The notes under the pieces are model-generated. The model worked only from the letters and a program-made list of their open reading frames with translations, did not search any database and was not told the DNA's origin. A stretch of 5,753 nt of DNA. Origin: Anaerolineales bacterium (lineage in GTDB: Bacteria > Chloroflexota > Anaerolineae > Anaerolineales > Anaerolineaceae). Positions 1 through 5,753 of this stretch are shown here, one piece after another. The first letter of the stretch is position 1. Each line of letters starts with the position of its first letter. The translations under genes and the position numbers were made by a program. The stretch lies in contig JAGVAB010000065.1 in the NCBI GenBank assembly GCA_020060485.1, forward strand, positions 1 to 5,753. The letters are read 5' to 3'.

Positions 1-1353
1 AGCGACCAAAAAGCGGTTACCCTCCAGGCGAGGGGAAGGCATGGGGTATGCAAACATACCGCTTTGCGGGATCAGCGGGATTTCAAGATTGTCATCCAGG
101 GAAATGGCGGTAAGGTCGAAAAGGGGTGAGATTTCGTTGGAGGCCAGGCCGGACATAGCTGCATGGTTAACCGTGTACAGAATAGTGCTATCCGGCGACC
201 AGCCGAGACCAGGTACCCAGGCCCAATCGCTGCGAGTCTGCAAGGGTATCAGGTCGATCAGGTCGACAAAGGAACCGTTTTCCAGATCGACGAAACCGAT
301 GCTGTCCGGACGAGCAAAGGCCAGGTAATTCCCATCATTTGACCAGGCAAAATTTGTGCCCCACCAGCCATAGATACCACCGGAGTTGGATTCAATGATC
401 TCGCGTTGGGCAAGGACGATGCCGTTGGGGTTGATCGTGATGGTTTGCAAATCATTGTTGGCCTGCCACCCAGGGGCAATTTCCCGCGGTTCAACGGTCG
501 AGTATGCGACCCTGATGCTGCTTCCCGGGATCCATTGAGCGAAATGGATGATGTTATCAGCCCGCATGTAGATGGGCTTCAGAGGGTCGCGATCAATCTC
601 TAACGCCCAGAGGGAGTTGATGTAATCCTTGCCTTCACCTGCTGCACGGGTATAGAGCAGCCATTTGCTGTCGGCAGACAGGGAAAATACACGCCCATCC
701 AAATCCCCGGTTGTGACCAGGGGGCGGCGTTCTCCGGTTGTGCCCTGCATGACCCAGGCATTGCCCGAAGTAAGGTAAACAATTGTGCCTGATATGGGAA
801 TGGCGGTAAATGGCGTTTGTACGCCAACCATGATAATCTCGGGCACTGGATCGGAAAGGTTGATCGATTTGAATATGGCGTTGGATGTTTCAACACCGTT
901 CTCTTTAAGAATGCGATGTGTGATTTGCTGGACACCATTAATGCCAGGTTGGATGAGCAGAGTCTGTCCTTCGGGCAAAGATTCATTCCGCACCGTCTGA
1001 CGCTGGAAGGGAATGATGCGCTCTTCAATCTCAAAGGTTTCTGTCACCCGGGTGATCTTGATGCTGGTTGGGGCGGTGAGAATGGTTTGGGATGGAGGGG
1101 TGATACGATCCAGATTGCCAATATCCAAACCAGCCTGTTGCACGGCGGCCTTGACAGTGACTCCTGAAGAAACCAGAATTGAGTTTGTCGAGCCATCTGC
1201 CTCGATCTGGATGGTGATTTGACTGCCTGTGGCTTCAGCAGTCAGCGGCCCACAGGCAGTGAGCAGCAAAAGGGCAGCCAAAATGACTGTAAATCCCCAA
1301 ATGAATTGGCGGTTGTTCAGCGGTGGGCTAAAATGAATTGCCAGTTTTATCAT
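1..1353 (-). CDS. Predicted lipoprotein with DUF348, G5 and TolB-like beta-propeller domains (3' end outside window)
   Basis: An uninterrupted minus-strand reading frame runs from the ATG at 1353 to the window edge, giving at least 451 codons with no stop. Residues 1-33 look like a lipoprotein signal: a hydrophobic stretch at about 18-33 ends in lipobox L31-T32-A33-C34, so the mature protein should be lipid-anchored on the outer face of the membrane. Residues about 45-103 resemble DUF348 (VSSGVTVKAAVQQAG). Residues about 104-179 resemble a G5 domain (ERIIPFQRQTVRNESLPEG, then a GVQQIT turn and PVPEIIMVG end). From about 185 on there are TolB/WD40-like propeller blades, with W-S-x-D-x-x-x-L-x-F/Y signatures such as FAWSNDGNYLAFARP and LGWSPDSTILYTV. 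DUF348 and G5 are known from Gram-positive cell-wall proteins such as resuscitation factors, and G5 is implicated in binding surface polymers. A role in binding envelope polysaccharide or peptidoglycan is inference. No hydrolase domain is visible in the part present. No strong Shine-Dalgarno precedes the ATG. It probably shares a transcript with the lipoprotein gene 59 bp upstream. Confidence 0.88.
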   Translation of the reverse strand, partial: MIKLAIHFSPPLNNRQFIWGFTVILAALLLLTACGPLTAEATGSQITIQIEADGSTNSILVSSGVTVKAAVQQAGLDIGNLDRITPPSQTILTAPTSIKITRVTETFEIEERIIPFQRQTVRNESLPEGQTLLIQPGINGVQQITHRILKENGVETSNAIFKSINLSDPVPEIIMVGVQTPFTAIPISGTIVYLTSGNAWVMQGTTGERRPLVTTGDLDGRVFSLSADSKWLLYTRAAGEGKDYINSLWALEIDRDPLKPIYMRADNIIHFAQWIPGSSIRVAYSTVEPREIAPGWQANNDLQTITINPNGIVLAQREIIESNSGGIYGWWGTNFAWSNDGNYLAFARPDSIGFVDLENGSFVDLIDLIPLQTRSDWAWVPGLGWSPDSTILYTVNHAAMSGLASNEISPLFDLTAISLDDNLEIPLIPQSGMFAYPMPSPRLEGNRFLVA

Positions 1354-1412
1354 AATCAAGGTGTTTTCTTTGGCAAATGGAGTATAATCACGTATTGTCT
1401 GACAGGCCCAGG

Positions 1413-1964
1413 TTAACGGGATTGACCGGCGAGGGTGAGCACGCCCCCAGTGATGATGATCGTATCCAAGTAATAGCTGGCGTTTACGGTTCCCAGGTAG
1501 GCGGTAAGCAGACCTTCAATGTAGGCAGAAATAGTGTCGCGCATACTGCTGTTTAGTGGGATTGGGCCGAAATCTGCTTCCACCAGATCAACCTTTAGGT
1601 TACCATTGGCGTCAGGATATGGTCTGGCAAGCAGGCGAATGTCCGCCTTAATAAGGCCTTGCTCGATCTGACCGGTAATCTCTATCAGTCCTTCCGGCAA
1701 TCGGACAACAGGATTCTTTATTGGCGAATCCGGATTAATGGAAACAGCGTTGGCGGCATATTCACTGATCTGGCTTTCGGTGATGGAAAAAGTGAAAGCC
1801 TGTCCAGAGGGAGCTTGCGGCAATTGGATTGGGGCTTCAGGCTGCAGCACAACAGGTTCAGGATTTACTGCCTGGCTGAGTAATTTGGTTAGATTGCAAG
1901 ACAAACTGGAAAGTACCAGTATTGTGAGCAAAAGAAAACCTAATAATCGTTTATTCTTCTTCAT
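1413..1964 (-). CDS. Small predicted lipoprotein, possible TULIP-type (DUF2993/DUF2140-like) domain
   Basis: A 183-residue protein. I chose the ATG at 1964 rather than the more upstream start at 2030. It gives a classic signal (MKKNK then a hydrophobic run), it has an AAAAGGTG Shine-Dalgarno 8 bases upstream, and the longer form would run across the likely promoter and into scpB. The cysteine at residue 23 follows SLS, an imperfect lipobox because position -3 is serine, so lipid attachment is likely but not certain. A proline-rich linker (about 33-54) leads to one domain at about 56-183. This domain has alternating beta strands, a G-N-L-K-V-D-L strand, then GPIPLN, an amphipathic helix, and a closing ITGGVLTLAG strand. 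That ending recalls DUF2993/LmeA and DUF2140/YpmS proteins, which are thought to hold lipids in a TULIP-like fold. The family match is by eye only. It leads an apparent two-gene unit with the G5 lipoprotein. Confidence 0.82.
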   Translation of the reverse strand: MKKNKRLLGFLLLTILVLSSLSCNLTKLLSQAVNPEPVVLQPEAPIQLPQAPSGQAFTFSITESQISEYAANAVSINPDSPIKNPVVRLPEGLIEITGQIEQGLIKADIRLLARPYPDANGNLKVDLVEADFGPIPLNSSMRDTISAYIEGLLTAYLGTVNASYYLDTIIITGGVLTLAGQSR

Positions 1965-1982
1965 TACAAACACACCTTTTAT

Positions 1983-2011
1983 TCTATATGGATTTATTTT
2001 TAGCAGGTCAA
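1983..2011 (-). promoter_or_regulatory. Sigma-70-type promoter for the lipoprotein pair
   Basis: On the minus strand TTGACC (2011-2006) is followed by a 17-base spacer and TATAGA (1988-1983). This matches the housekeeping consensus at 5 of 6 and 4 of 6 positions with ideal spacing. The predicted transcript would begin near 1976, only about a dozen bases before the start codon at 1964 and at the edge of its Shine-Dalgarno, so the leader would be very short. The -35 box lies only 7 bases from the scpB ATG on the other strand. Confidence 0.55.
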
Positions 2012-2018
2012 TTATAGC

Positions 2019-2591
2019 ATGAGTGAACAACGAACAAATGACATTGAAGTTTCTATGGAACCCGCTCTCGAGGCGCTCTTGTTTGTAGCAGCCGGACCTG
2101 TTTCACCTGGCTATCTGGCAGAAGCATTGGGGGCCTCTCTGAAGGACGTTGATGCGGGCTTGAAGTCATTAAGCCAGGCGTTGTTGGATAGGCGAGGTTT
2201 GCGCCTGCAATGGTTTGGCGGGAAAGTGCAATTGACCACAGCCCCCGAATTTTCTGGCCTAGTTGAAAACTTCCTGGGTTTGGAGGCAACCTCTACATTG
2301 AGTCGGGCGGCATTGGAGACATTGGCAATTGTAGCCTATCGGCAGCCGATTACCCGGCCGGGGATTGATGGGATCCGCGGTGTGAATAGCGATGGCGTCA
2401 TGCGCAGTCTGCTGAGCAAAGGTCTGGTCGAGGAACTTGGCAGGACGGAGGGACCCGGACGGCCGATCCTGTATGGTGTGACTGCGGACTTTTTGCAGTA
2501 TTTTGGATTGTCTTCACTGGATGAATTACCACCCTTTGAGGAGCAGGAAGAAGAATCAGAACTGGAAAACAACGGATTACTTAAAGATTAG
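2019..2591 (+). CDS. scpB: Segregation and condensation protein B (ScpB)
   Basis: A 190-residue protein, a normal ScpB length. ScpB dimers bind the kleisin ScpA and together with SMC form the bacterial condensin that compacts and separates chromosomes. The N-terminal winged helix is at about 14-75 (ALEALLFVAAGPVSP). The second winged helix, at about 94-165, carries the family signature YRQPITRPGIDGIRGVNSDG at 107-126, followed by a G-R-x-x-x-P-G-R-P-I-L-Y wing. The C-terminal tail (about 168-188) is very acidic and probably disordered. The ATG at 2019 has only a weak AGGT upstream. The ATG at 2055 (Met13) is a credible alternative because the conserved part starts there. scpA, its usual upstream neighbour, is not next to it; a lipoprotein gene diverges there instead. 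A pseudouridine synthase gene follows, as in many Firmicutes (scpA-scpB-rluB). Confidence 0.95.
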   Translation: MSEQRTNDIEVSMEPALEALLFVAAGPVSPGYLAEALGASLKDVDAGLKSLSQALLDRRGLRLQWFGGKVQLTTAPEFSGLVENFLGLEATSTLSRAALETLAIVAYRQPITRPGIDGIRGVNSDGVMRSLLSKGLVEELGRTEGPGRPILYGVTADFLQYFGLSSLDELPPFEEQEEESELENNGLLKD

Positions 2592-2648
2592 GAGAACCAC
2601 ATAGGCCGGCGGTCATACGATAACCGTCAGTTGAAATGGACACAGAAC

Positions 2649-3416
2649 ATGGAAGAACGATTGCAAAAAATCTTAGCCAGACAGGGGTATGGTTCGCGGC
2701 GGTATTGCGAAACCATTATTGCTGAAGGCAGAGTGAAAGTGAACGGCGAAACAGCCGGGCTGGGAATGAAAGCGGATATCCAGCGTGACAAGATCCTGGT
2801 TGATGGTATGCAGATTGGCAAAACTGAGGCCGAGCTGGTGTATATTGCCATTCACAAACCACGCGGGGTGCTTTCTGACCAGGATGCGTTTGAGCAGCGG
2901 CCTACAGTCAGAGATATGGTGCCAGTGCCGGGTCATTTATTTTGCGTTGGCCGGCTGGATTATGACAGCGAGGGGTTGATCCTTTTGACCAACGATGGTG
3001 AAATAGCGAATCATCTTACCCATCCACGCTACCGGCATGACAAGGAATATCGGGTTTTGGTGGTCAAGAAGCCAGATACTCAGCAACTGGCGGCCTGGCG
3101 GCGCGGGGTCGTGATGGAAGATGGCAGCCGAACCTTGCCAGCCAAGGTCTATGTGGAGAGTTCGTCTACCAAGGGGGTTTGGCTGCGGGTGGTGCTGCGC
3201 GAGGGCAGAAAACGCCAGATTCGGGAAGTCGGGTCCAGGATTGGGCTGCCGGTTACGCGGATCATTCGTACACGCATCTCGACACTGGAATTAGGCAATT
3301 TAAAGCAGGGAGAATGGCGTTTCCTGACCGACAAAGAGGTTACTGAACTCAAGCGCTTCAGCGAAGAAAAACGGCCTGTCCGCAGGCCAGCCAGGAAACA
3401 GCAACCAGGGAATTAG
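2649..3416 (+). CDS. rluB: RluB/RsuA-family rRNA pseudouridine synthase
   Basis: A 255-residue enzyme that isomerises a uridine of ribosomal RNA to pseudouridine. An S4 RNA-binding domain occupies about 2-58 (ERLQKILARQGYGSRR). The catalytic domain begins near 64 with IAIHKPRGVLSD and contains the family motif GRLDYDSEGL at 101-110, where D104 is the expected catalytic aspartate. DKEYRV (131-136) and EGRKRQIREV are further conserved elements. The tail is basic and proline-rich (KRPVRRPARK), which suits extra RNA contact. The ATG at 2649 is chosen because it gives the typical MEERLQKIL start; a TTG at 2631 would add six residues but lacks a nearby Shine-Dalgarno. It lies 57 bp after scpB and is probably co-transcribed. 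By synteny and family it is most likely RluB (23S rRNA helix 89 region), but RsuA or RluF specificity cannot be excluded from sequence alone. Confidence 0.93.
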   Translation: MEERLQKILARQGYGSRRYCETIIAEGRVKVNGETAGLGMKADIQRDKILVDGMQIGKTEAELVYIAIHKPRGVLSDQDAFEQRPTVRDMVPVPGHLFCVGRLDYDSEGLILLTNDGEIANHLTHPRYRHDKEYRVLVVKKPDTQQLAAWRRGVVMEDGSRTLPAKVYVESSSTKGVWLRVVLREGRKRQIREVGSRIGLPVTRIIRTRISTLELGNLKQGEWRFLTDKEVTELKRFSEEKRPVRRPARKQQPGN

Positions 3417-3463
3417 CCCAGAACCAAACCGACACCGCAGCAAGCTCGATATATGGTTTGCTC

Positions 3464-3503
3464 CACAGAAAAGAGGCTCTGTTTGATGAGCCTCTTTTCT
3501 GTG
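3464..3503. terminator. Perfect 16-bp hairpin between convergent genes
   Basis: Bases 3464-3479 pair without mismatch with 3488-3503 around an 8-base loop (TGTTTGAT). The hairpin lies between the ends of rluB (3416) and the minus-strand NERD-like gene (3515), so it can serve both converging transcripts. The stem begins CACAGAAAAGAGG, so each strand carries an A-run in one arm and a T-run in the other. Only three T residues follow the stem on the plus strand, so it is not a textbook U-tract terminator. Confidence 0.75.
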
Positions 3504-3514
3504 TTTGAATGAGA

Positions 3515-4216
3515 TCACTTGGGAGGAATTTCTTTTGGCAGTATATCTTTTACCGCATTAAGAATTTGTGGATCAAGCGGGGCCTCTTTGGCCTGGCGCC
3601 TGAAGAAGTCCTTGGCCTTGTCCAAGGCCAGGGAGGGGACGGGGGCATTTTCGGCATTAACGGAGATATTACGGGCAGTGAAAATCAGGGCGGTCTTGAT
3701 GTCTGGCTGCTGTTCGGATGGCAAATTCTTTTTAAAGAAGCGGGCTAACTGGCTCTCATACGCTGTAACATCCTGATCAGGGCGTCCCAATCCTCCCTGG
3801 CCAAAGATGCGCATGTACCAGCCAGCATTTTTCTGTTGCCAGCGGTTCCGCTTTTCGTTGTAGGTAATGGTGCCTTCCTGAAAATAGGGAATGATGACCC
3901 ACACGCCCATTGGCCCTACCAGCAGATGGGGAACGGGAGCAGTGTAGTTATACAGGTTGGATTGCTTGTCCAGCCCCTTCAATGCCTTGACCACCAGTTC
4001 ATCCTGGCGGGGTGATCTTCCCCAGCGATTACCGTAATAAACGGCGATTTGAGTAAAGATGAAGCCCAGGATCAGAGCGCCGAAAGCCAGGGTCATATTC
4101 TCTGGTTTCATGGATATGAAAAAACCAATTGCCAGTACACCAAGTCCGGCAAAAGTGGTGATCTGGCCGATGCGTTTGTTGCGCTGAATCAGTTTGTGGT
4201 TGGAAATAACTTGCAT
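3515..4216 (-). CDS. Membrane protein with degenerate NERD-like domain
   Basis: A 233-residue protein. Two hydrophobic segments at about 19-35 and 42-61 form a helical hairpin joined by a short loop (MKPENM), leaving the C-terminal domain on one face, probably the cytoplasm. From about 70 the pattern resembles a nuclease-related domain (NERD): a helix with E73 and LxxL spacing, then LYNYTAPVPHLLVGPMGVWVI at about 88-108, then G-x-I and a tryptophan (W126), then an RPDQDVTAYESQLARFF helix at about 145-160. In NERD families the strand usually reads IDH-hvv-P-G-hhhIExK. Here the aspartate is replaced (P96-H97) and the ExK is replaced by I109-P110-Y111, so nuclease activity looks unlikely. Its Shine-Dalgarno AGAGGA (4230-4225) begins in the plsX stop codon, 8 bases before the ATG, which indicates an operon with plsX. 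Family assignment is by eye; function unknown. Confidence 0.85.
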   Translation of the reverse strand: MQVISNHKLIQRNKRIGQITTFAGLGVLAIGFFISMKPENMTLAFGALILGFIFTQIAVYYGNRWGRSPRQDELVVKALKGLDKQSNLYNYTAPVPHLLVGPMGVWVIIPYFQEGTITYNEKRNRWQQKNAGWYMRIFGQGGLGRPDQDVTAYESQLARFFKKNLPSEQQPDIKTALIFTARNISVNAENAPVPSLALDKAKDFFRRQAKEAPLDPQILNAVKDILPKEIPPK

Positions 4217-4229
4217 TGGAATAATCCTC

Positions 4230-5240
4230 TTAATTCTTACCGGCTTCAGCCAGTCGGGTTTGGATGGCGAGGCGAATTGCCTCTAGCAGGTTGGCTTGTA
4301 CGGCTTCCTGGGCGCGCACCAGGGCACTGGTCAGCGCCTTAGCATCTGAGCGGCCATGGCCGACAAAAACCAGACCATCAATACCCAGCAGTGGGGCGGC
4401 GCCAATGTCTGACGGGTCCATCATCTTTTTGAGTTTTGAAAAGGCAGGTTTGGCCAGCAGGGCACCCAGCTTGGTGCGGGTGGAACTCATCAATTGTTCC
4501 TTCAGGATGTCGACCAGCAACTTGGCGATGGCTTCGCTGGATTTGAGCATGACGTTGCCGGTGAAGCCGTCCGTCACAAGCACATCCACTTTGCCAGCAA
4601 CGAATTCCTTGGCCTCTACATTGCCAGTAAAATTCAGGCCGCAGGCTGCAATCAGGGGATAGGAATCCTTGGTCAGCTGGTTGCCTTTGCCTTCTTCTTC
4701 GCCATTCGATAGCAAGCCGATGGCGGGATTTTTCCGTCCCAGGGCTTTTTCTGCATAGATGCTGCCCATGATGGCAAATTGCTGCAGGAACTCTGGTCGG
4801 CAATCTGCATTGGCACCAATATCCAGTATAACAGCAAGGCCAGTGTTGACCGGGAAGGTGGTGGTCAGAGCCGGGCGTTGGACGCCCTTGATCCGGCCCA
4901 GGGTGCGCAGTGCGTTGAACATCGCTCCACCGGTGTTGCCGGCAGTGACGAAAGCCTGAGCCTGACCGGACTTGACCAGTTCCATGCCGACAGCCATAGA
5001 GTTGAGCGGCTTTCTGCGGGCAGCGTCCACGGGTTTTTCGCCCATTTCAAGTACATCAGGGGCGTGAACGATCCTGACTGGCTGCCGGTCAAAATTGATT
5101 TGATCCAGTTTGGGTTTTAGCAGGGTTTCGTCTCCAACCAGGATGATTTCAGTGTTTAGAATCCGGGCTGCGTCAACCGCTGCCTGCACTTCAGGGTCTG
5201 GGTAGGTATCACTGCCCATCGCATCAAGTACGAGTGCCAT
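4230..5240 (-). CDS. plsX: Phosphate acyltransferase PlsX
   Basis: A 336-residue protein, typical of PlsX. The enzyme converts acyl-ACP and phosphate to acyl-phosphate, the donor used by PlsY to acylate glycerol-3-phosphate at the start of phospholipid synthesis; it is a peripheral membrane protein. Visible family motifs are LDAMGSD (5-11), a KPxxSM-type region (77-82), TAGNTGG (99-105), RPAL (121-124), LDIGANADC (138-146), the QFAIMGSIYA helix (153-162), GLLSNGEEEGKG (174-185), NVEAKEF (206-212) and TDGFTGNVMLK (222-232). The C-terminus has GAAPLLGIDG and GHGRSDAKA. The ATG at 5240 has an excellent AAGGAGG Shine-Dalgarno (5251-5245). The usual partners rpmF and fabH are not seen here; a NERD-like gene follows after 13 bp and a tRNA gene diverges upstream. 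Confidence 0.97.
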   Translation of the reverse strand: MALVLDAMGSDTYPDPEVQAAVDAARILNTEIILVGDETLLKPKLDQINFDRQPVRIVHAPDVLEMGEKPVDAARRKPLNSMAVGMELVKSGQAQAFVTAGNTGGAMFNALRTLGRIKGVQRPALTTTFPVNTGLAVILDIGANADCRPEFLQQFAIMGSIYAEKALGRKNPAIGLLSNGEEEGKGNQLTKDSYPLIAACGLNFTGNVEAKEFVAGKVDVLVTDGFTGNVMLKSSEAIAKLLVDILKEQLMSSTRTKLGALLAKPAFSKLKKMMDPSDIGAAPLLGIDGLVFVGHGRSDAKALTSALVRAQEAVQANLLEAIRLAIQTRLAEAGKN

Positions 5241-5265
5241 GTTTCCTCCTTAATTTTTGTGACCA

Positions 5266-5295
5266 ATTTTCAAAAAAGCTATGAGCACTTGACAA
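5266..5295 (-). promoter_or_regulatory. Candidate plsX promoter overlapping the tRNA promoter
   Basis: On the minus strand TTGTCA (5295-5290) lies 18 bases before GAAAAT (5271-5266), a 5 of 6 and 4 of 6 match to the housekeeping consensus. A start near 5259 would give a leader of about 19 bases that carries the full plsX Shine-Dalgarno. The -35 box is almost the same bases as the tRNA gene's -35 box on the other strand. The -10 is weak, so this is tentative. Confidence 0.3.
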
Positions 5296-5316
5296 GCATT
5301 CATTGCCGATTATAAT
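5289..5316 (+). promoter_or_regulatory. Consensus promoter of tRNA-Leu
   Basis: TTGACA at 5289-5294 and TATAAT at 5311-5316 are both perfect matches to the housekeeping sigma consensus, separated by 16 bases. Transcription should begin near 5323, about 9 bases before the mature tRNA 5' end at 5332. A strong promoter of this kind fits a stable RNA gene. Confidence 0.85.
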
Positions 5317-5331
5317 TGCCATGTTCACTCT

Positions 5332-5413
5332 GCGCTGGTGCTGGAACTGGCAGACAGGCATGGTTGAGGGCCATGTGCCGAAAGGCGTGAGGGTTCGATT
5401 CCCTCCCAGCGCA
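5332..5413 (+). tRNA. tRNA-Leu (anticodon GAG)
   Basis: The 82-base gene folds into a full class II cloverleaf. Acceptor GCGCTGG (5332-5338) pairs with CCAGCGC (5406-5412). A leucine-type D arm reads CTGGAACTGGCAGACAG. Anticodon stem CATGG/CCATG (5359-5363, 5371-5375) holds the loop TTGAGGG with anticodon GAG at 5366-5368, reading CUC and CUU. The long variable arm has GCC-GAAA-GGC. The T arm GAGGG-TTCGATT-CCCTC (5389-5405) is canonical. The discriminator is A5413. The 3' CCA is not encoded, since CAGG follows, so it must be added after transcription. Confidence 0.96.
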
Positions 5414-5419
5414 CAGGAT

Positions 5420-5442
5420 ACCGCTCTATGAGCGGTTTTTTT
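5420..5442 (+). terminator. Rho-independent terminator of tRNA-Leu
   Basis: ACCGCTC (5420-5426) pairs perfectly with GAGCGGT (5430-5436) across a three-base loop, and the stem runs directly into a T-run ending at 5442. It starts 7 bases after the tRNA. The T-run is on the plus strand only, so it serves the tRNA transcript and not the tatD gene converging from the right. Confidence 0.9.
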
Positions 5443-5449
5443 GTTAAGG

Positions 5450-5753
5450 TTACCAGCCAAACAATCTGGCGGCGTTGCTTGCGGTTTGCGTAACGACGAG
5501 ATTGACAGGCAATTGCTTGAGTTCAGCGATCTTGACGGCGATATGCCTTGTGTAGGATGGTTCATTGCGCCGCCCACGATACGGTATTGGGGTGAGAAAC
5601 GGAGCATCTGTTTCGATGAGCAAATCCTCCAGTTCCAAACCAGTCACCAATTCATGTTTTTCAACCGCTTTAGGGAAGGTGACAGGCCCACTGATGCCAA
5701 GACAAAAATGGGCTATTGCTGCCTTTTTTCCCCAGAATAGAGATTCGTCAAAG
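5450..5753 (-). CDS. tatD: TatD-family metal-dependent hydrolase/DNase, C-terminal part
   Basis: The frame ends at the TAA at 5452-5450 and is open to the right edge, giving the last 100 residues of a protein normally of about 255-265. The visible part holds the family's C-terminal signatures: CLGISGPVTFPKA, then LLIETDAPFLTPIPYRGRRN, in which the aspartate of ETD is a metal ligand, then NEPSYT and a final TASNAARLFGW. TatD enzymes are TIM-barrel amidohydrolase relatives with metal-dependent 3'-5' exonuclease or related activity, used in DNA repair and quality control. The rest of the metal site lies outside the window. The gene converges on tRNA-Leu with only 7 bases between the terminator and the stop codon. 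Symbol is for the family; the exact paralogue (TatD, YcfH or YjjV type) is not resolved. Confidence 0.93.
   Translation of the reverse strand, partial: FDESLFWGKKAAIAHFCLGISGPVTFPKAVEKHELVTGLELEDLLIETDAPFLTPIPYRGRRNEPSYTRHIAVKIAELKQLPVNLVVTQTASNAARLFGW

Noticed and set aside
600..1034. Minus-strand 144-codon reading frame inside the G5 lipoprotein gene
   Set aside because: It is an out-of-frame shadow of the long lipoprotein frame, whose signal peptide and domains are clear.
1381..1386. TATACT on the minus strand as a separate promoter for the G5 lipoprotein
   Set aside because: No recognisable -35 box is found at 16-18 bases, so co-transcription with the upstream lipoprotein gene is the simpler reading.
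2631..2648. TTG start for the pseudouridine synthase at 2631
   Set aside because: It adds six residues without family similarity and has no close Shine-Dalgarno; the ATG at 2649 gives the standard N-terminus.
4378..4803. Minus-strand 141-codon frame inside plsX
   Set aside because: Shadow of plsX in another frame; the plsX frame carries all conserved motifs.
5332..5413. tRNA gene as an integration site for a mobile element
   Set aside because: No integrase gene and no repeated copy of the tRNA 3' end is present in the window; the flanks are housekeeping genes.
5224..5607. Minus-strand 127-codon reading frame across the plsX leader, tRNA-Leu and the tatD end
   Set aside because: It overlaps a well-formed tRNA, its promoter and its terminator as well as the tatD C-terminus, and its translation shows no family features.

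Overview
The window most likely comes from a Chloroflexota genome, probably of Anaerolineae type. This is inferred from protein style: a DUF348/G5 module joined to a TolB-like propeller on a lipoprotein, an scpB-rluB pair, and an unusual NERD-like protein behind plsX. There is no direct taxonomic marker. Coding density is high, and no gene-free stretch exceeds about 100 bases.

Layout. (1) Bases 1-1964 hold two minus-strand genes for predicted lipoproteins. The first to be transcribed (1413-1964) is a small lipoprotein that may have a TULIP-type lipid-binding fold. It is followed after 59 bp by a long lipoprotein with DUF348, G5 and a beta-propeller that runs off the left edge of the window. 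(2) Bases 2019-3416 hold the plus-strand pair scpB (chromosome segregation) and an rluB/rsuA-family pseudouridine synthase, ending at a perfect 16-bp hairpin. (3) Bases 3515-5240 hold a minus-strand pair: plsX (phospholipid synthesis), and 13 bp after it a two-helix membrane protein with a degenerate NERD-like domain. (4) Bases 5332-5413 encode tRNA-Leu(GAG) on the plus strand, with a consensus promoter and a clean terminator. (5) The right edge carries the C-terminal 100 residues of a TatD-family nuclease on the minus strand.

How it fits together. Most genes are housekeeping: cohesin-like SMC accessory factor, rRNA modification, acyl-phosphate synthesis, tRNA and TatD. The less ordinary content is the cell-envelope lipoprotein pair and the NERD-like membrane protein coupled to plsX. 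Two compact divergent promoter regions (1965-2018 and 5241-5331) control the strand switches. I see no mobile element, CRISPR array or clear sign of horizontal transfer, and no strong case for a wholly new system. The best leads are the two lipoproteins and the NERD-like protein.
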